From Paraburkholderia terricola (GTDB taxonomy: Bacteria > Pseudomonadota > Gammaproteobacteria > Burkholderiales > Burkholderiaceae): a stretch of 64,000 nt of DNA. Positions 17,181 to 25,425 of the stretch are shown here, piece after piece. The notes beneath the pieces are model-generated. The model worked only from the letters and a program-made list of their open reading frames with translations. It did no database searches and had not been told where the DNA came from. The translations under genes were made by a program, and so were the position numbers. How positions within the stretch are numbered: position 1 is the stretch's first letter; each line of letters opens with the position of its first letter. The stretch covers positions 44,824-108,823 of the forward strand of contig NZ_FRAB01000020.1 of NCBI RefSeq assembly GCF_900142195.1. The letters run 5' to 3'.

Positions 17181-17623
17181 TGCGCTGTGCCCTTCGAAGG
17201 CCGTGAATCAGCAAGCTGTCGGGTAGCTTCTAGTACGACCGTTTGATCGGGATAGATGTGCACTGCGAGAAACTCAGCATCGGATGGTACGCTTGCCAGG
17301 CTTGCCTGCGCATGAATGCGCTCCCCGAGACGCGGCGAGTTTTCTGGGCCATCGAGGGTCCAATCGACCGTCATCGACCCCGTCTTGACTTTTACGCAAC
17401 AGGTGATTTTTCCGCCGGTACCATCGATCCCATACGATCCGTATGAACCACCGGCATATTGACCGTTCACCGATACGTCCGCGATCGCCCGGGGCCAGTA
17501 GTTATAGACGACAACCTGCAAGTCCATGGTTTTCTCCGCGCATCCAGTCAACGGCGTTATCACGAGGGCGGCACACATCATTATGCGCGTGAGGCGTGCT
17601 GCAAAATTGGCTGCAATATTCAT
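17177..17623 (-). CDS. DUF3304 lipoprotein, probable immunity to the adjacent Tle1
   Basis: A 148-residue predicted lipoprotein. The start at 17623 gives a signal peptide with a lipobox LTGC and lipidated Cys28. The mature part reads LQVVVYNYWPRAIADVSVNGQYAGG and has a pair of cysteines in ITCCVK, a pattern I recognise from DUF3304 proteins found next to DUF2235 effectors. Lipoprotein immunity proteins (Tli1) protect the periplasm from Tle1 in studied systems, so this is the likely immunity protein; that role is inferred from position and export. Its stop overlaps the effector start (ATGA), so immunity is translated before toxin. A longer in-frame start at 17830 would remove the signal peptide from the N-terminus and is unlikely. 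Confidence 0.75.
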   Translation of the reverse strand: MNIAANFAARLTRIMMCAALVITPLTGCAEKTMDLQVVVYNYWPRAIADVSVNGQYAGGSYGSYGIDGTGGKITCCVKVKTGSMTVDWTLDGPENSPRLGERIHAQASLASVPSDAEFLAVHIYPDQTVVLEATRQLADSRPSKGTAQ

Positions 17624-17651
17624 CGATGAGAAGCTCAGTGCACCAAGGCGC

Positions 17652-18557
17652 TCAGACCGAGGCATCAGATTGTGAAAGTACCGCTGGCAGTTCTGCCATG
17701 AAATCGTCGAAGCTAAGGTCTCTTGCCTTAACACGTGCCAGCAAGGCAGCGACGGCCGGCCAAATAGCGAAAGTTTCGCCGAGGGCAAGCGCGAGGCAAC
17801 AATAGTTAACCAAATCACCCGTTCCTTCAATTCCGTATTCCCGAGCCGTTGCTATCTGCGTCCTTATAAAGGCGTACTGTTGCCCGTGCGGCAAGCGGGT
17901 CAGCAAACCCGGCTGGTTCAAGCGGATGTAATGCAGTACGCTGTCCGGCACACTGGCTTCCACTATAAGGTCGACCTGTCGTTGATCGAACGTCAACGGA
18001 AGAACGGAGGCCCCCGGATCGCGAGAAGCGGCGCGAGCATCTGGATTCAGAAATTGCAGACGACCAGCTCGGTCCCAGTACCACCAGCTAGAAACCGGAG
18101 CAAGAAAAACGCTCCTTTGCGTCTCGGAGAACACGGGACCAGTGACATGCAAAGTCGGGTCTTCTGGGGCGCCCACTAACGCCGCCAATATCATGGGATC
18201 CCAGAAGGCAAGCACCATCTCCGTCCGATCAGCGAGCGTCACCTGGAGAAAGTCAGCAAGGTGCTTGCACAGTTCGGCGAGGGACAGTGGCGATGCCAAT
18301 AGCGTCGCGCACGGAATATGTGGTGCGTGACGATCAAGCCACGCCATGGCATTTAAACGATTGGCCTGTTCAATCATCACCAGATGAGGCGCTACCGCTT
18401 TCACATCGGTTCCTGCGTCTTCAAACAAACAGACCACTTGGCTTGCGTTTGAAACCAGCACGTCGGGAAGACGCCGGTCTTGTGCGGGATCGACCAACGC
18501 GAACAGAGTGCCGGCTGTCGTCTGGGCGGTTTCAAGCGCCGTCAGGAAGTGGGACAA
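17652..18557 (-). CDS. DUF4123 T6SS effector adaptor (Tap/TEC-like)
   Basis: A 301-residue DUF4123 protein. The family acts as a cytoplasmic chaperone/adaptor that loads a specific effector onto its cognate VgrG. Visible features are the N-terminal TLFALVDPAQDRRLP, the middle LAFWDPMILAALVGA (R/W-D-P motif of DUF4123), SWWYWDRAGRLQFL, and a C-terminal acidic helix. The gene sits between vgrG (4 bp upstream) and the lipoprotein/effector pair, the standard order for Tap-dependent loading. It is expected to bind the DUF2235 protein; this is inference from synteny. Confidence 0.83.
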   Translation of the reverse strand: MSHFLTALETAQTTAGTLFALVDPAQDRRLPDVLVSNASQVVCLFEDAGTDVKAVAPHLVMIEQANRLNAMAWLDRHAPHIPCATLLASPLSLAELCKHLADFLQVTLADRTEMVLAFWDPMILAALVGAPEDPTLHVTGPVFSETQRSVFLAPVSSWWYWDRAGRLQFLNPDARAASRDPGASVLPLTFDQRQVDLIVEASVPDSVLHYIRLNQPGLLTRLPHGQQYAFIRTQIATAREYGIEGTGDLVNYCCLALALGETFAIWPAVAALLARVKARDLSFDDFMAELPAVLSQSDASV

Positions 18558-18561
18558 AAGA

Positions 18562-21123
18562 CTATGCTCCTTTGTTGACGAATCCGGCTCTCGAACTCGC
18601 TCGCCTTAGCATACATTCCACGCAGACCGATTGAGGCATGATCGGCAGTTTGTACGGGTGGCTAGCCGGCCCGCTGAACGAATGCTGCGCGCCTTTGATG
18701 TCGATCCTTCCAGGAGCGTGAATTTCGATATTGCCACCCGTCATTCGGATATACGCGCCGCCAGAGCTTAAGAGGATTTCGTCCTTCGCAGCGGTCTCGA
18801 TTTTTCCGGTTGCAGAGATCAGCTTGATCGTCTTTTGAGCAGTAACTTCGATACCGTCGTTGTGCGCTTGAACCTCGATCTTGCCCTTTGCGGCGAATAG
18901 CTTCATCCCGGCGTTCTGCACGAACAGACTGATCTTTTGCCCGACACTCGTCAGCAGCGATTTGCCAGTTGCGATGTGCGTGCTCTGGCCACTAACCAGA
19001 TTCACGTGCCCGCTTGCCGCGATATGAGCCGACTTCTGCGTCGACATCGCGATGCCTGCCGGCGTCGCGAACAGCATGATCGGTTCCTTGAACCCATTGG
19101 CGTTTCCCGTGCCGCCGCCCGCCGTGTTGCCGCCGCCTGTCGTGCCCGACACGCTGTTCTGTGTCGCGTCGGTGAAGGACTTCAGCGACTCATAGCCGTC
19201 TTTCAGATTTTCGGCCTGATGCGTTTCGCTCGCCTGGCTGAGCGACTCGATCACGCTTTCCGAATTGACCAGTTGGCTGCGCGCGTCGCGCACATCCAGA
19301 GGCTGGCTTGATGATCCGGTTGCCGGGTGTGTCGAAACGTACATGCCCTGCGCAGCCCGGACGGCACCGTATGCCTCCGACTTCAGGTCAAAGCCGCTGC
19401 CCAGATACGCGCCGCGCGTGTTATCGCTTTGCGCGATCAGATAGCCGAGGTGCAGTTGCGAGTTCGCGCTTGTGCTGTAAAGCTGCACCCGGTTCTGGCC
19501 GGTCGCGTCGTCCATCACCATCTGGTTATAGCCGCTGCCCTGATATTCCTTCGACCTGTAACCTGACAGGATGCCGTTCGAATGCCACTCCGGCGTCTTC
19601 GCGCCGTTGTAGACACGTCCCGTGACGATTGGCTTATCGCAGTCGCCGTCCAGGAATGAAACGATCACTTCTTCACCGACCCGCGGCACATGCACCGCGC
19701 CATAGCTACCGCCCGTGTCGGACTCAGCCACCCGCATCCAGCATGACGCCTTTTCATCGCCATCGTTGAGACGGTCCCAGTGCATGCGCACCTTGATGCG
19801 GTTCAACTCGTCAGTAAAGACTTCTTCGTTCTTTGGCCCGGCCACGATTGCCGTCTGGATGTGCATCTTCGGCTTGCGGTGCTCGAATGGACTACGGAAA
19901 GGGACGCCCCTGCGCTGCGCTTCGACCGTGGCCATGAAAAAACCCTCACTGCCGTCCGTCGCTTTGACGATCAGCGCTGGATCGCTCGCGTGCTGGGCGC
20001 GGGCTGCGGCGATCGTCTGGTTCAGGCTGTGCGGGAAGTCCGTCGTGCCGCTTGATACCGGCAGGTTGTTTTCCACGACCCAGTCCACGGCGATTACCGC
20101 GAACTGCCGCTCCTGCTGACTGCCGACGTCGTGCTCCGGGTGGCTTTGCAGCTCGAACCACCGGCCCGCGTCGATGCGGCGCACTGCGCCCACGCCGCGG
20201 AAGCGCTTCGCGCGCGACTCCCATTCCTCCATCCGCACTTTCGACAGGTGATCGCCGCGCTCCTTCTGGCCGTACGTGTAGGCGCCCGTGTACTCGTAGA
20301 CCTCGGCCTGCTGCGGCAGTTGGCCCTGCGTGGTCAGGGTCGGGGTGGTCGTGCCCTTCGGATTCGCCGCCGGGGACGGGGCCTTGTAGTCGAATGTGCG
20401 GGTCGAAAGCGTCGTGCTCTGCAGCGTGCGCGTGCCGCTCCACTGCACGAAGGCGTCCGTTTCGCTGCTGGTGCCCGAGCGGTAGAAATCCACCGTCTGC
20501 GGGGACAGGGGCGGCAGGCTGCCGATGTCGTCGGTGATGACCAGCGTATGGGATTTGCCGTCCGCGGCCTGCTCGAAGTAGCCGAATAGCCCTTCCGTTT
20601 CCAGCAGCCGGTGGCAGAAACTCCAGTCGTCCTCGTATTGCACGCAGAACGAATGCTGCGGCAGTGGATTCCTTAAGGCAAACCGGAATGCGCCCTGTGC
20701 CTGTGGATGCAGGTTGAAGACATCGGAGAGAATTTCATCGACCGGTTTATCCTGCCAGATGCGTGCATCTTTCCGGAAACGCAGAAAATGCATCCACGAG
20801 ACAAAGCCGATCTGATAACTGGTAATTGAACCGTCCGAGCCCAGACGGCGGGCGGTATGGACATAACCGTGGTGCGGGGCATATGACTGGCCGGTCTGCT
20901 GGACCCACAGCGTGACCGGCTGGGCGATCAGCGTTTTGAGCTCGATATTGTCGTTGGCTGAAACAGCATCCAGCGTGAATTCATAATCGCGGCCCAGCCG
21001 TGAGCGCCCCACCAGCCTTTGCGGCAGAAGGACATTGGCACCCAGCGGCGTATTCAGTTTCAGCAGCCGGTCGCTTTGCAGCAAGCCGCCTTTTATCCCC
21101 GCGATTATGTCCTGTGCACCCAT
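18562..21123 (-). CDS. vgrG: VgrG spike protein of the type VI secretion system, with DUF2345 extension
   Basis: An 853-residue VgrG. The gp27-like part covers about 15-400 (SRLGRDYEFTLDAVSANDNIE and FCVQYEDDWSFCHRLLETEGLFGYFE), and the gp5 OB-fold about 435-510 (NRIKVRMHWD, VHVPRVGEEVIVSFLDGDCD and PIVTGRVYNG). The C-terminal beta-helix and DUF2345 domain span about 640-840, with repeated strands such as GKIEVQAHNDGIEVTAQKTI. It forms the puncturing tip of the T6SS and carries the downstream lipase through the DUF4123 adaptor. The start at 21123 has AAGAGGCGG just upstream; an earlier in-frame start lacks support. With no tss genes nearby, this is an orphan vgrG island served by a T6SS encoded elsewhere. 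Confidence 0.92.
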   Translation of the reverse strand: MGAQDIIAGIKGGLLQSDRLLKLNTPLGANVLLPQRLVGRSRLGRDYEFTLDAVSANDNIELKTLIAQPVTLWVQQTGQSYAPHHGYVHTARRLGSDGSITSYQIGFVSWMHFLRFRKDARIWQDKPVDEILSDVFNLHPQAQGAFRFALRNPLPQHSFCVQYEDDWSFCHRLLETEGLFGYFEQAADGKSHTLVITDDIGSLPPLSPQTVDFYRSGTSSETDAFVQWSGTRTLQSTTLSTRTFDYKAPSPAANPKGTTTPTLTTQGQLPQQAEVYEYTGAYTYGQKERGDHLSKVRMEEWESRAKRFRGVGAVRRIDAGRWFELQSHPEHDVGSQQERQFAVIAVDWVVENNLPVSSGTTDFPHSLNQTIAAARAQHASDPALIVKATDGSEGFFMATVEAQRRGVPFRSPFEHRKPKMHIQTAIVAGPKNEEVFTDELNRIKVRMHWDRLNDGDEKASCWMRVAESDTGGSYGAVHVPRVGEEVIVSFLDGDCDKPIVTGRVYNGAKTPEWHSNGILSGYRSKEYQGSGYNQMVMDDATGQNRVQLYSTSANSQLHLGYLIAQSDNTRGAYLGSGFDLKSEAYGAVRAAQGMYVSTHPATGSSSQPLDVRDARSQLVNSESVIESLSQASETHQAENLKDGYESLKSFTDATQNSVSGTTGGGNTAGGGTGNANGFKEPIMLFATPAGIAMSTQKSAHIAASGHVNLVSGQSTHIATGKSLLTSVGQKISLFVQNAGMKLFAAKGKIEVQAHNDGIEVTAQKTIKLISATGKIETAAKDEILLSSGGAYIRMTGGNIEIHAPGRIDIKGAQHSFSGPASHPYKLPIMPQSVCVECMLRRASSRAGFVNKGA

Positions 21124-21579
21124 ACCGCCTCTTGTTATGCAATTTCGCGCCCTGCGCCACTGCGCGATAATACAAAACGTTAGCGGCCTATCGCAATCGA
21201 TACCCGAAAACAAATGCTAAACCGGAATTTGTTTCGCCTCTTGTCGATGCGTTTTGGGAATCGGCAAAAATGGCTTTCCGCAGAAGAGCCATTGATTGTG
21301 CAGATTTTTCCCCGCGCGAAGTATTGCGCAAATTTCGGTCTCTTGTGTTATTCGGGGCTACCCCACCTCCTCCGGCCCTTCGCCAAGTCAAGATCACAGA
21401 CGCTAATTGTCATTGAATCTAGCGCGCCAGCCCCCCAAACACAGCGTACATGTAACCGGCCCGATCACATACGACTCAACCTTAAAAAACCGGAGAAGCC
21501 GTCCCCGCCACCTTCGTACGACGACGATACGCAACGGCTACGAGAACGTCTTCTGGGATGTGAGAGAACCAAGGTCCAC
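21124..21579. other. AT-richer intergenic region between vgrG and the DUF4148 gene
   Basis: About 456 bases without a credible gene. The vgrG-proximal end holds the promoter candidate at 21167-21196 (listed separately). The rest is lower in GC than the surroundings, as often seen at the edge of vgrG islands. A few short open frames exist but show no start signal, family resemblance or codon bias. No terminator was recognised for the DUF4148 gene reading into it. Confidence 0.5.
21167..21196 (-). promoter_or_regulatory. sigma-70 promoter candidate for the vgrG module
   Basis: On the minus strand, TTGCGA (21196-21191) and TATTAT (21172-21167) are 18 bp apart. A start near 21160 would give a leader of about 37 bases to the vgrG ATG. 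It is a good sequence match but untested. Confidence 0.55.
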
Positions 21580-21906
21580 TCAATGACCAACATAAACCAC
21601 CGGAGGCGAATACGAACTCGGCGCCGCTTCCGTACGAGCGCCAGCCTGCGACGATCCATTCGTCGCCGAGCCATACCCGCTGGTTTGAGCCTTGCCGTTC
21701 TGCGCGGCGACCCGCGCTTCGGCTGCCTGAATGTTCGCCGGATAGTCGTCGTCGTTCGCAATCGCGGGGTTGTAACCGGCCTTTTCCAGTTGGACCAGTT
21801 CGGCGCGGACCTGAGCGCGCGTGACCGGCTGGTCGGATTGAGCAAAAGCGGCGAGCGGCGCGGTAATGAGAGCAGCGATAGCAACAGCTTCGATCAGGGA
21901 CTTCAT
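21580..21906 (-). CDS. DUF4148 domain-containing exported protein
   Basis: A 108-residue secreted protein of the DUF4148 family, which is abundant in Burkholderiales. A Sec signal peptide (MKSLIEAVAIAALITAPLAA, cleavage near AFAQ) precedes the family core SDQPVTRAQVRAELVQLEKAGYNP, the recognisable DUF4148 motif, and a low-complexity tail rich in Gly, Ser and Ala. The biological role is unknown; these small periplasmic proteins are often multi-copy and stress-responsive. It is monocistronic. Confidence 0.88.
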   Translation of the reverse strand: MKSLIEAVAIAALITAPLAAFAQSDQPVTRAQVRAELVQLEKAGYNPAIANDDDYPANIQAAEARVAAQNGKAQTSGYGSATNGSSQAGARTEAAPSSYSPPVVYVGH

Positions 21907-22017
21907 GATTCCTACCTCCAGAGATTGTCTTGTTGGGTGCTGAAGACCTGTTTGTCCCCAGCCGTTGAAGACAGTCTAGAAGTCGGAGCGATGAGGGTAA
22001 ACGCCTAATCCAAACAA

Positions 22018-23043
22018 TCAGTGTTGCGGCAAACGAGACAATGACGCGTCCGGTGCATGCGTGCGCGCCTGGGACGGCGGCACGCGGCCCGCATTGCTTC
22101 CGCCCATCACCTGCCGGTCGCTTCTGGGACTCGCGCCGAAGCGCGCCCGATACGTGCGCGAGAAATGCGACGGCGATTCGAATCCGCAAGCAACGCAAAT
22201 CGACGTAATCGACATATCGGTCTGTTGCAGCAACTCACGCGCGCGGGTGAGGCGCAGTTGCAGATAGAAATGCGTCGGCGTGTCCTTCAGCGACGCGCAA
22301 AACAGCCGCTCCAGTTGGCGCCGCGTCACGCCGATTTCCTGCGCGAGCCGGTCGGGCGCGAGCGGCTCCTCCATGTGCTGCTCCATCACGCCGATCACCT
22401 GAATCAGCTTGCGGTTGTGGACGCCGTAACGCGCGGCGATCTCCATGCGCTGATGGTCCGAGCGCTGCCGGATGCGGCTCACCACGAACTGTTCCGACAC
22501 AGCCGAGGCGAGCGCCGCGCCGTGTTTGCGGCCGATCAGGTCGAGCATCATATCGATGGACGCCGTGCCGCCCGCGCACGTGATGCGCCGCTCGCCGATC
22601 TCGAACAGTTCCTGGCTCGCGTCCAGTGACGGGTAGCGCTCGCGAAACGCCGACAGCGCTTCCCAATGCACCGTCACGCTGTCCGAGCCGCGCAGCAGCC
22701 CCGCTTCCGCGAGCACGAAGCTGCCGGTGTCGATCCCGCCGAGCGTCGCACCGCCGCGTTCCAGGCGTTTCAGCCAGTCGCCGAGCACGCGCGTATAGCA
22801 GGCCAGCGGCTCGAAGCCGGCCACGACGAAGACCGTCCGCGCCTCGCTCACCTCGCCGATCGCCGCGTCCGCGTTGATCGAAATGCCGTTGCTGGCCGCT
22901 ATCGGCGCGCCGTCCAGACTGAAAATGCGCCAGCGGTAAAGATCGCCGCGAAAGCGGTTCGCCACCCGCAACGGCTCCACCGCCGACATGAAGCCGATCG
23001 CGGAGAAGCCCGGCAGCAACAGGAACGACATATCTTCGGGCAT
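22018..23043 (-). CDS. cdhR: GlxA/AraC-type regulator of carnitine catabolism
   Basis: A 341-residue regulator with an N-terminal DJ-1/PfpI-like effector domain (about 1-190, beginning FLLLPGFSAIGFMSAVEPLRVANRF) and a C-terminal AraC helix-turn-helix pair (about 230-325, with RQLERLFCASL and SITSICVACGFESPSHFSRTYR). The domain order matches GbdR, CdhR and other GATase1-AraC regulators of quaternary-amine catabolism. It is divergent from caiX-cdhCAB-hocS, reproducing the Pseudomonas aeruginosa carnitine locus, where CdhR activates this operon in response to carnitine. The start at 23043 was chosen on family length; the frame is open to 23202. GlxA-like regulators for other betaines are similar, but the context supports CdhR. 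Confidence 0.85.
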   Translation of the reverse strand: MPEDMSFLLLPGFSAIGFMSAVEPLRVANRFRGDLYRWRIFSLDGAPIAASNGISINADAAIGEVSEARTVFVVAGFEPLACYTRVLGDWLKRLERGGATLGGIDTGSFVLAEAGLLRGSDSVTVHWEALSAFRERYPSLDASQELFEIGERRITCAGGTASIDMMLDLIGRKHGAALASAVSEQFVVSRIRQRSDHQRMEIAARYGVHNRKLIQVIGVMEQHMEEPLAPDRLAQEIGVTRRQLERLFCASLKDTPTHFYLQLRLTRARELLQQTDMSITSICVACGFESPSHFSRTYRARFGASPRSDRQVMGGSNAGRVPPSQARTHAPDASLSRLPQH

Positions 23044-23410
23044 CGTGCTGAGGACTCGGTGAGGGCCAAAAAGCAGGCGGACGCGGGGTTCCGGCGAGCG
23101 TAGCAAGCGGCTCGCGAGCCGGCAAGGCGCGCCAAAATTCCGCCCGCCTGGCAGTGCCGCAGCGCAATGCGCCGCGATACTGGTTTTCCCTCGTTGTCGC
23201 ATGGGAGCAAGAACGGGTCGCTGATGGTCGCTTTGGCATGAATATGGGGCATTACCGTAGCGTCATTCTTGCAGTTCAGGCCGCGGTTCAGGCCTCACAG
23301 CAAGCGGTATCGCGCAGGTCCGTGGCCCGCGTCGTTTCGTTCATTGCGGCCCGGTTCGAAACACGCAGTCGAACGTGTCCAACGTATCCAAAATGTCGAA
23401 GGGGAACGTC
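23044..23410. other. divergent regulatory region between cdhR and caiX
   Basis: About 370 bases between the two starts. It contains a 9-bp direct repeat (listed separately). No convincing gene or clear -35/-10 pair was found, and part of the cdhR-proximal end would be coding if a longer CdhR start is used. Confidence 0.5.
23274..23294 (+). repeat. GTTCAGGCC direct repeat upstream of caiX
   Basis: GTTCAGGCC occurs at 23274-23282 and 23286-23294, a 12-bp period, about 120 bp upstream of caiX. AraC-family regulators commonly bind paired direct half-sites, so this is a candidate CdhR operator; the period is close to one helical turn. Only the repeat itself is observed. Confidence 0.4.
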
Positions 23411-24364
23411 ATGAAGTTCAGCGTCAAAGCCTTGCTTGCCCATCTTGCGTGCCTCGCGGCCGTGCTCGCCGCTTCGCCCGCGCTCGCCCAGGATCCGCCC
23501 GCCTGCCGCGCCGTGCGTTTCGCGGACATCGGCTGGACGGATATCACGTCGACCACCGCGCTCGCCTCGACCGTCTTCGAAGGCCTCGGTTATCAGCCGG
23601 TCACGACTGTCGCCTCGGTGCCGATCTCGTTCGCGGGTCTGAAGAGCAAACAGCTCGACGTGTCGCTCGGTTACTGGTGGCCGGTGCAGGAAAAAGCGAT
23701 TGCGCCCTTCGTCGAATCGAAATCGATTCAGGTGCTGCAACCGCCGAATCTGACGGGCGCCAAGGCGACCTTCGCGGTGCCGGGCTATGCCTACGACGCG
23801 GGCCTCAAAACCTTCGCCGACATCGCCAAACACCGCGATCAACTCGACGGCAAGATCTACGGCATCGAACCCGGCAGCAGCGCCAACGCGGCGATCCAGA
23901 AGATGATCGCCAACAACCAGTTCGGCCTCGGCGGTTTCAAGCTGATCGAATCGAGCGAAGCGGGCATGCTGGTTTCGGTGGACCGCGCGATTCGCGAGAA
24001 GAAATGGGTGGTGTTTCTCGGCTGGGAACCGCATCCGATGAACATTCAGATCGACATGAAATACCTCACCGGCAGCGACGGCGTATTCGGTCCGAACGAC
24101 GGCGAAGCACGCGTTTACACGCTGACGTCCCCCGACTTTCTGACGCGCTGCCCGAACGCCGGCAAGCTCGTGAGCAATCTGCGCTTTTCGACGCAACTGG
24201 AAAACGTCGTGATGCAGTCGGTCATGAACAAGGAAAAGCCCGTCGAAGCCGCCAAGGCGTATCTGAAGAAGAACCCGCAAGTACTCGACGCCTGGCTCGC
24301 CGGGGTCAAGACCTACGACGGTAAAGACGGCTTGCCGGCAGTGAAGGCTTATCTCGGGCTTTGA
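23411..24364 (+). CDS. caiX: carnitine-type quaternary-amine substrate-binding protein
   Basis: A 317-residue periplasmic binding protein of the choline/betaine/carnitine (OpuAC/ProX-like) family. A signal peptide with cleavage near PALA-QDPPA precedes RAVRFADIGWTDITSTTALAS. Tryptophans and tyrosines in SLGYWWPVQEK and VFLGWEPHPMN are the usual aromatic-cage positions for trimethylammonium groups. It is the first gene of the carnitine operon, with AAGGGGAAC as ribosome-binding site. No permease or ATPase is encoded beside it; in P. aeruginosa, CaiX shares the core transporter CbcWV encoded elsewhere, and the same is likely here. The ligand assignment comes from synteny. Confidence 0.88.
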   Translation: MKFSVKALLAHLACLAAVLAASPALAQDPPACRAVRFADIGWTDITSTTALASTVFEGLGYQPVTTVASVPISFAGLKSKQLDVSLGYWWPVQEKAIAPFVESKSIQVLQPPNLTGAKATFAVPGYAYDAGLKTFADIAKHRDQLDGKIYGIEPGSSANAAIQKMIANNQFGLGGFKLIESSEAGMLVSVDRAIREKKWVVFLGWEPHPMNIQIDMKYLTGSDGVFGPNDGEARVYTLTSPDFLTRCPNAGKLVSNLRFSTQLENVVMQSVMNKEKPVEAAKAYLKKNPQVLDAWLAGVKTYDGKDGLPAVKAYLGL

Positions 24365-24412
24365 GCTTTTCAATCGCGCATTTCAATTCACAGCACAGAG
24401 GGACTCGCACGC

Positions 24413-25342
24413 ATGAATCATGAAGTCATCGTGACCTGCGCGGTCACCGGCGCAGGCGACACCGTCGGCAAGCATCCGGCCATACCCGTCACGCCGAAGC
24501 AGATCGCCGAGGCCGCCATCGAAGCCGCGAAAGCCGGCGCCACCGTCGCGCATTGCCATGTGCGCGATCCGCAAACCGGCCGCGGCAGCCGCGATCCGCG
24601 GCTTTATCGCGAGGTGGTCGACCGCATCCGCTCGTCGGGCACCGACGTCATCATCAATCTGACGGCGGGCATGGGCGGCGATCTGGAGATCGGCCCCGGT
24701 GAAGATCCGCTGCGCTTCGGCGTCAACACCGATCTGGTGGGCGGCTTGACGCGGCTCGCGCATGTCGAGGAACTGCTGCCGGAAATCTGCACGCTCGATT
24801 GCGGCACGCTCAATTTTGGCGACGGCGATTACATCTACGTGTCGACGCCCGCGCAATTGCGCGCCGGCGCGAAGCGCATCCAGGAACTCGGCGTGAAGCC
24901 GGAACTGGAAATCTTCGATACCGGCCATTTGTGGTTCGCCAAGCAATTGCTCAAGGAAGGCTTGCTCGACGCGCCGCCGCTGTTTCAGATCTGCCTCGGC
25001 ATTCCATGGGGCGCGCCCGCCGACACCACGACGATGAAAGCAATGGCCGACAACCTGCCCTCCGGCGCGCAATGGGCCGGCTTCGGCATAGGCCGCATGC
25101 AGATGCCGATGGTCGCGCAGGCGATGCTGCTCGGCGGCCACGTGCGCGTCGGTCTCGAAGACAACATCTGGCTCGACAAAGGCGTGCATGCCACGAACGG
25201 TACGCTGGTGCAGCGTGCGGTGGAGATCGTCGAACGGCTCGGCGGCCGCGCGCTGACGCCCGCTGAAGGACGCCGCAAGCTGGGCTTGCCCGCGCGTGGC
25301 GAGCGTCAGTTGGAACGGCGTGCGGCGGAACAGTACGCGTAA
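24413..25342 (+). CDS. cdhC: 3-dehydrocarnitine cleavage enzyme (BKACE family)
   Basis: A 309-residue member of the beta-keto-acid cleavage enzyme family (DUF849), zinc-dependent TIM-barrel enzymes that condense a 3-keto acid with acetyl-CoA and split it. In carnitine catabolism CdhC converts 3-dehydrocarnitine and acetyl-CoA to betainyl-CoA and acetoacetate. Motifs include the opening EVIVTCAVTGAGDTVGKHP, the zinc-binding AHCHVRD near residue 46, IINLTAGMGG, and LEDNIWLDKG near the C-terminus. The gene lies between caiX and the carnitine dehydrogenase gene with short gaps. Other BKACE substrates exist, but this neighbourhood is specific. Confidence 0.9.
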   Translation: MNHEVIVTCAVTGAGDTVGKHPAIPVTPKQIAEAAIEAAKAGATVAHCHVRDPQTGRGSRDPRLYREVVDRIRSSGTDVIINLTAGMGGDLEIGPGEDPLRFGVNTDLVGGLTRLAHVEELLPEICTLDCGTLNFGDGDYIYVSTPAQLRAGAKRIQELGVKPELEIFDTGHLWFAKQLLKEGLLDAPPLFQICLGIPWGAPADTTTMKAMADNLPSGAQWAGFGIGRMQMPMVAQAMLLGGHVRVGLEDNIWLDKGVHATNGTLVQRAVEIVERLGGRALTPAEGRRKLGLPARGERQLERRAAEQYA

Positions 25343-25425
25343 AACGCGGCGCGTTCGCATGGCTTCATTGAACGCGCATCGGCTTGGAACCTGAGAACTC
25401 ATAGGCAAAAAAAGGAACGTCAGCA

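Noticed and set aside
15672..21123. prophage or transposon as carrier of the vgrG island
   Set aside because: No integrase, transposase, tRNA target or terminal repeats were found. VgrG resembles phage tail-spike proteins by ancestry, and the neighbours are T6SS-specific.
21188..21397. 69-codon minus-strand frame upstream of vgrG
   Set aside because: It has no ribosome-binding site and overlaps the vgrG promoter candidate; the sequence is unlike any family I know.
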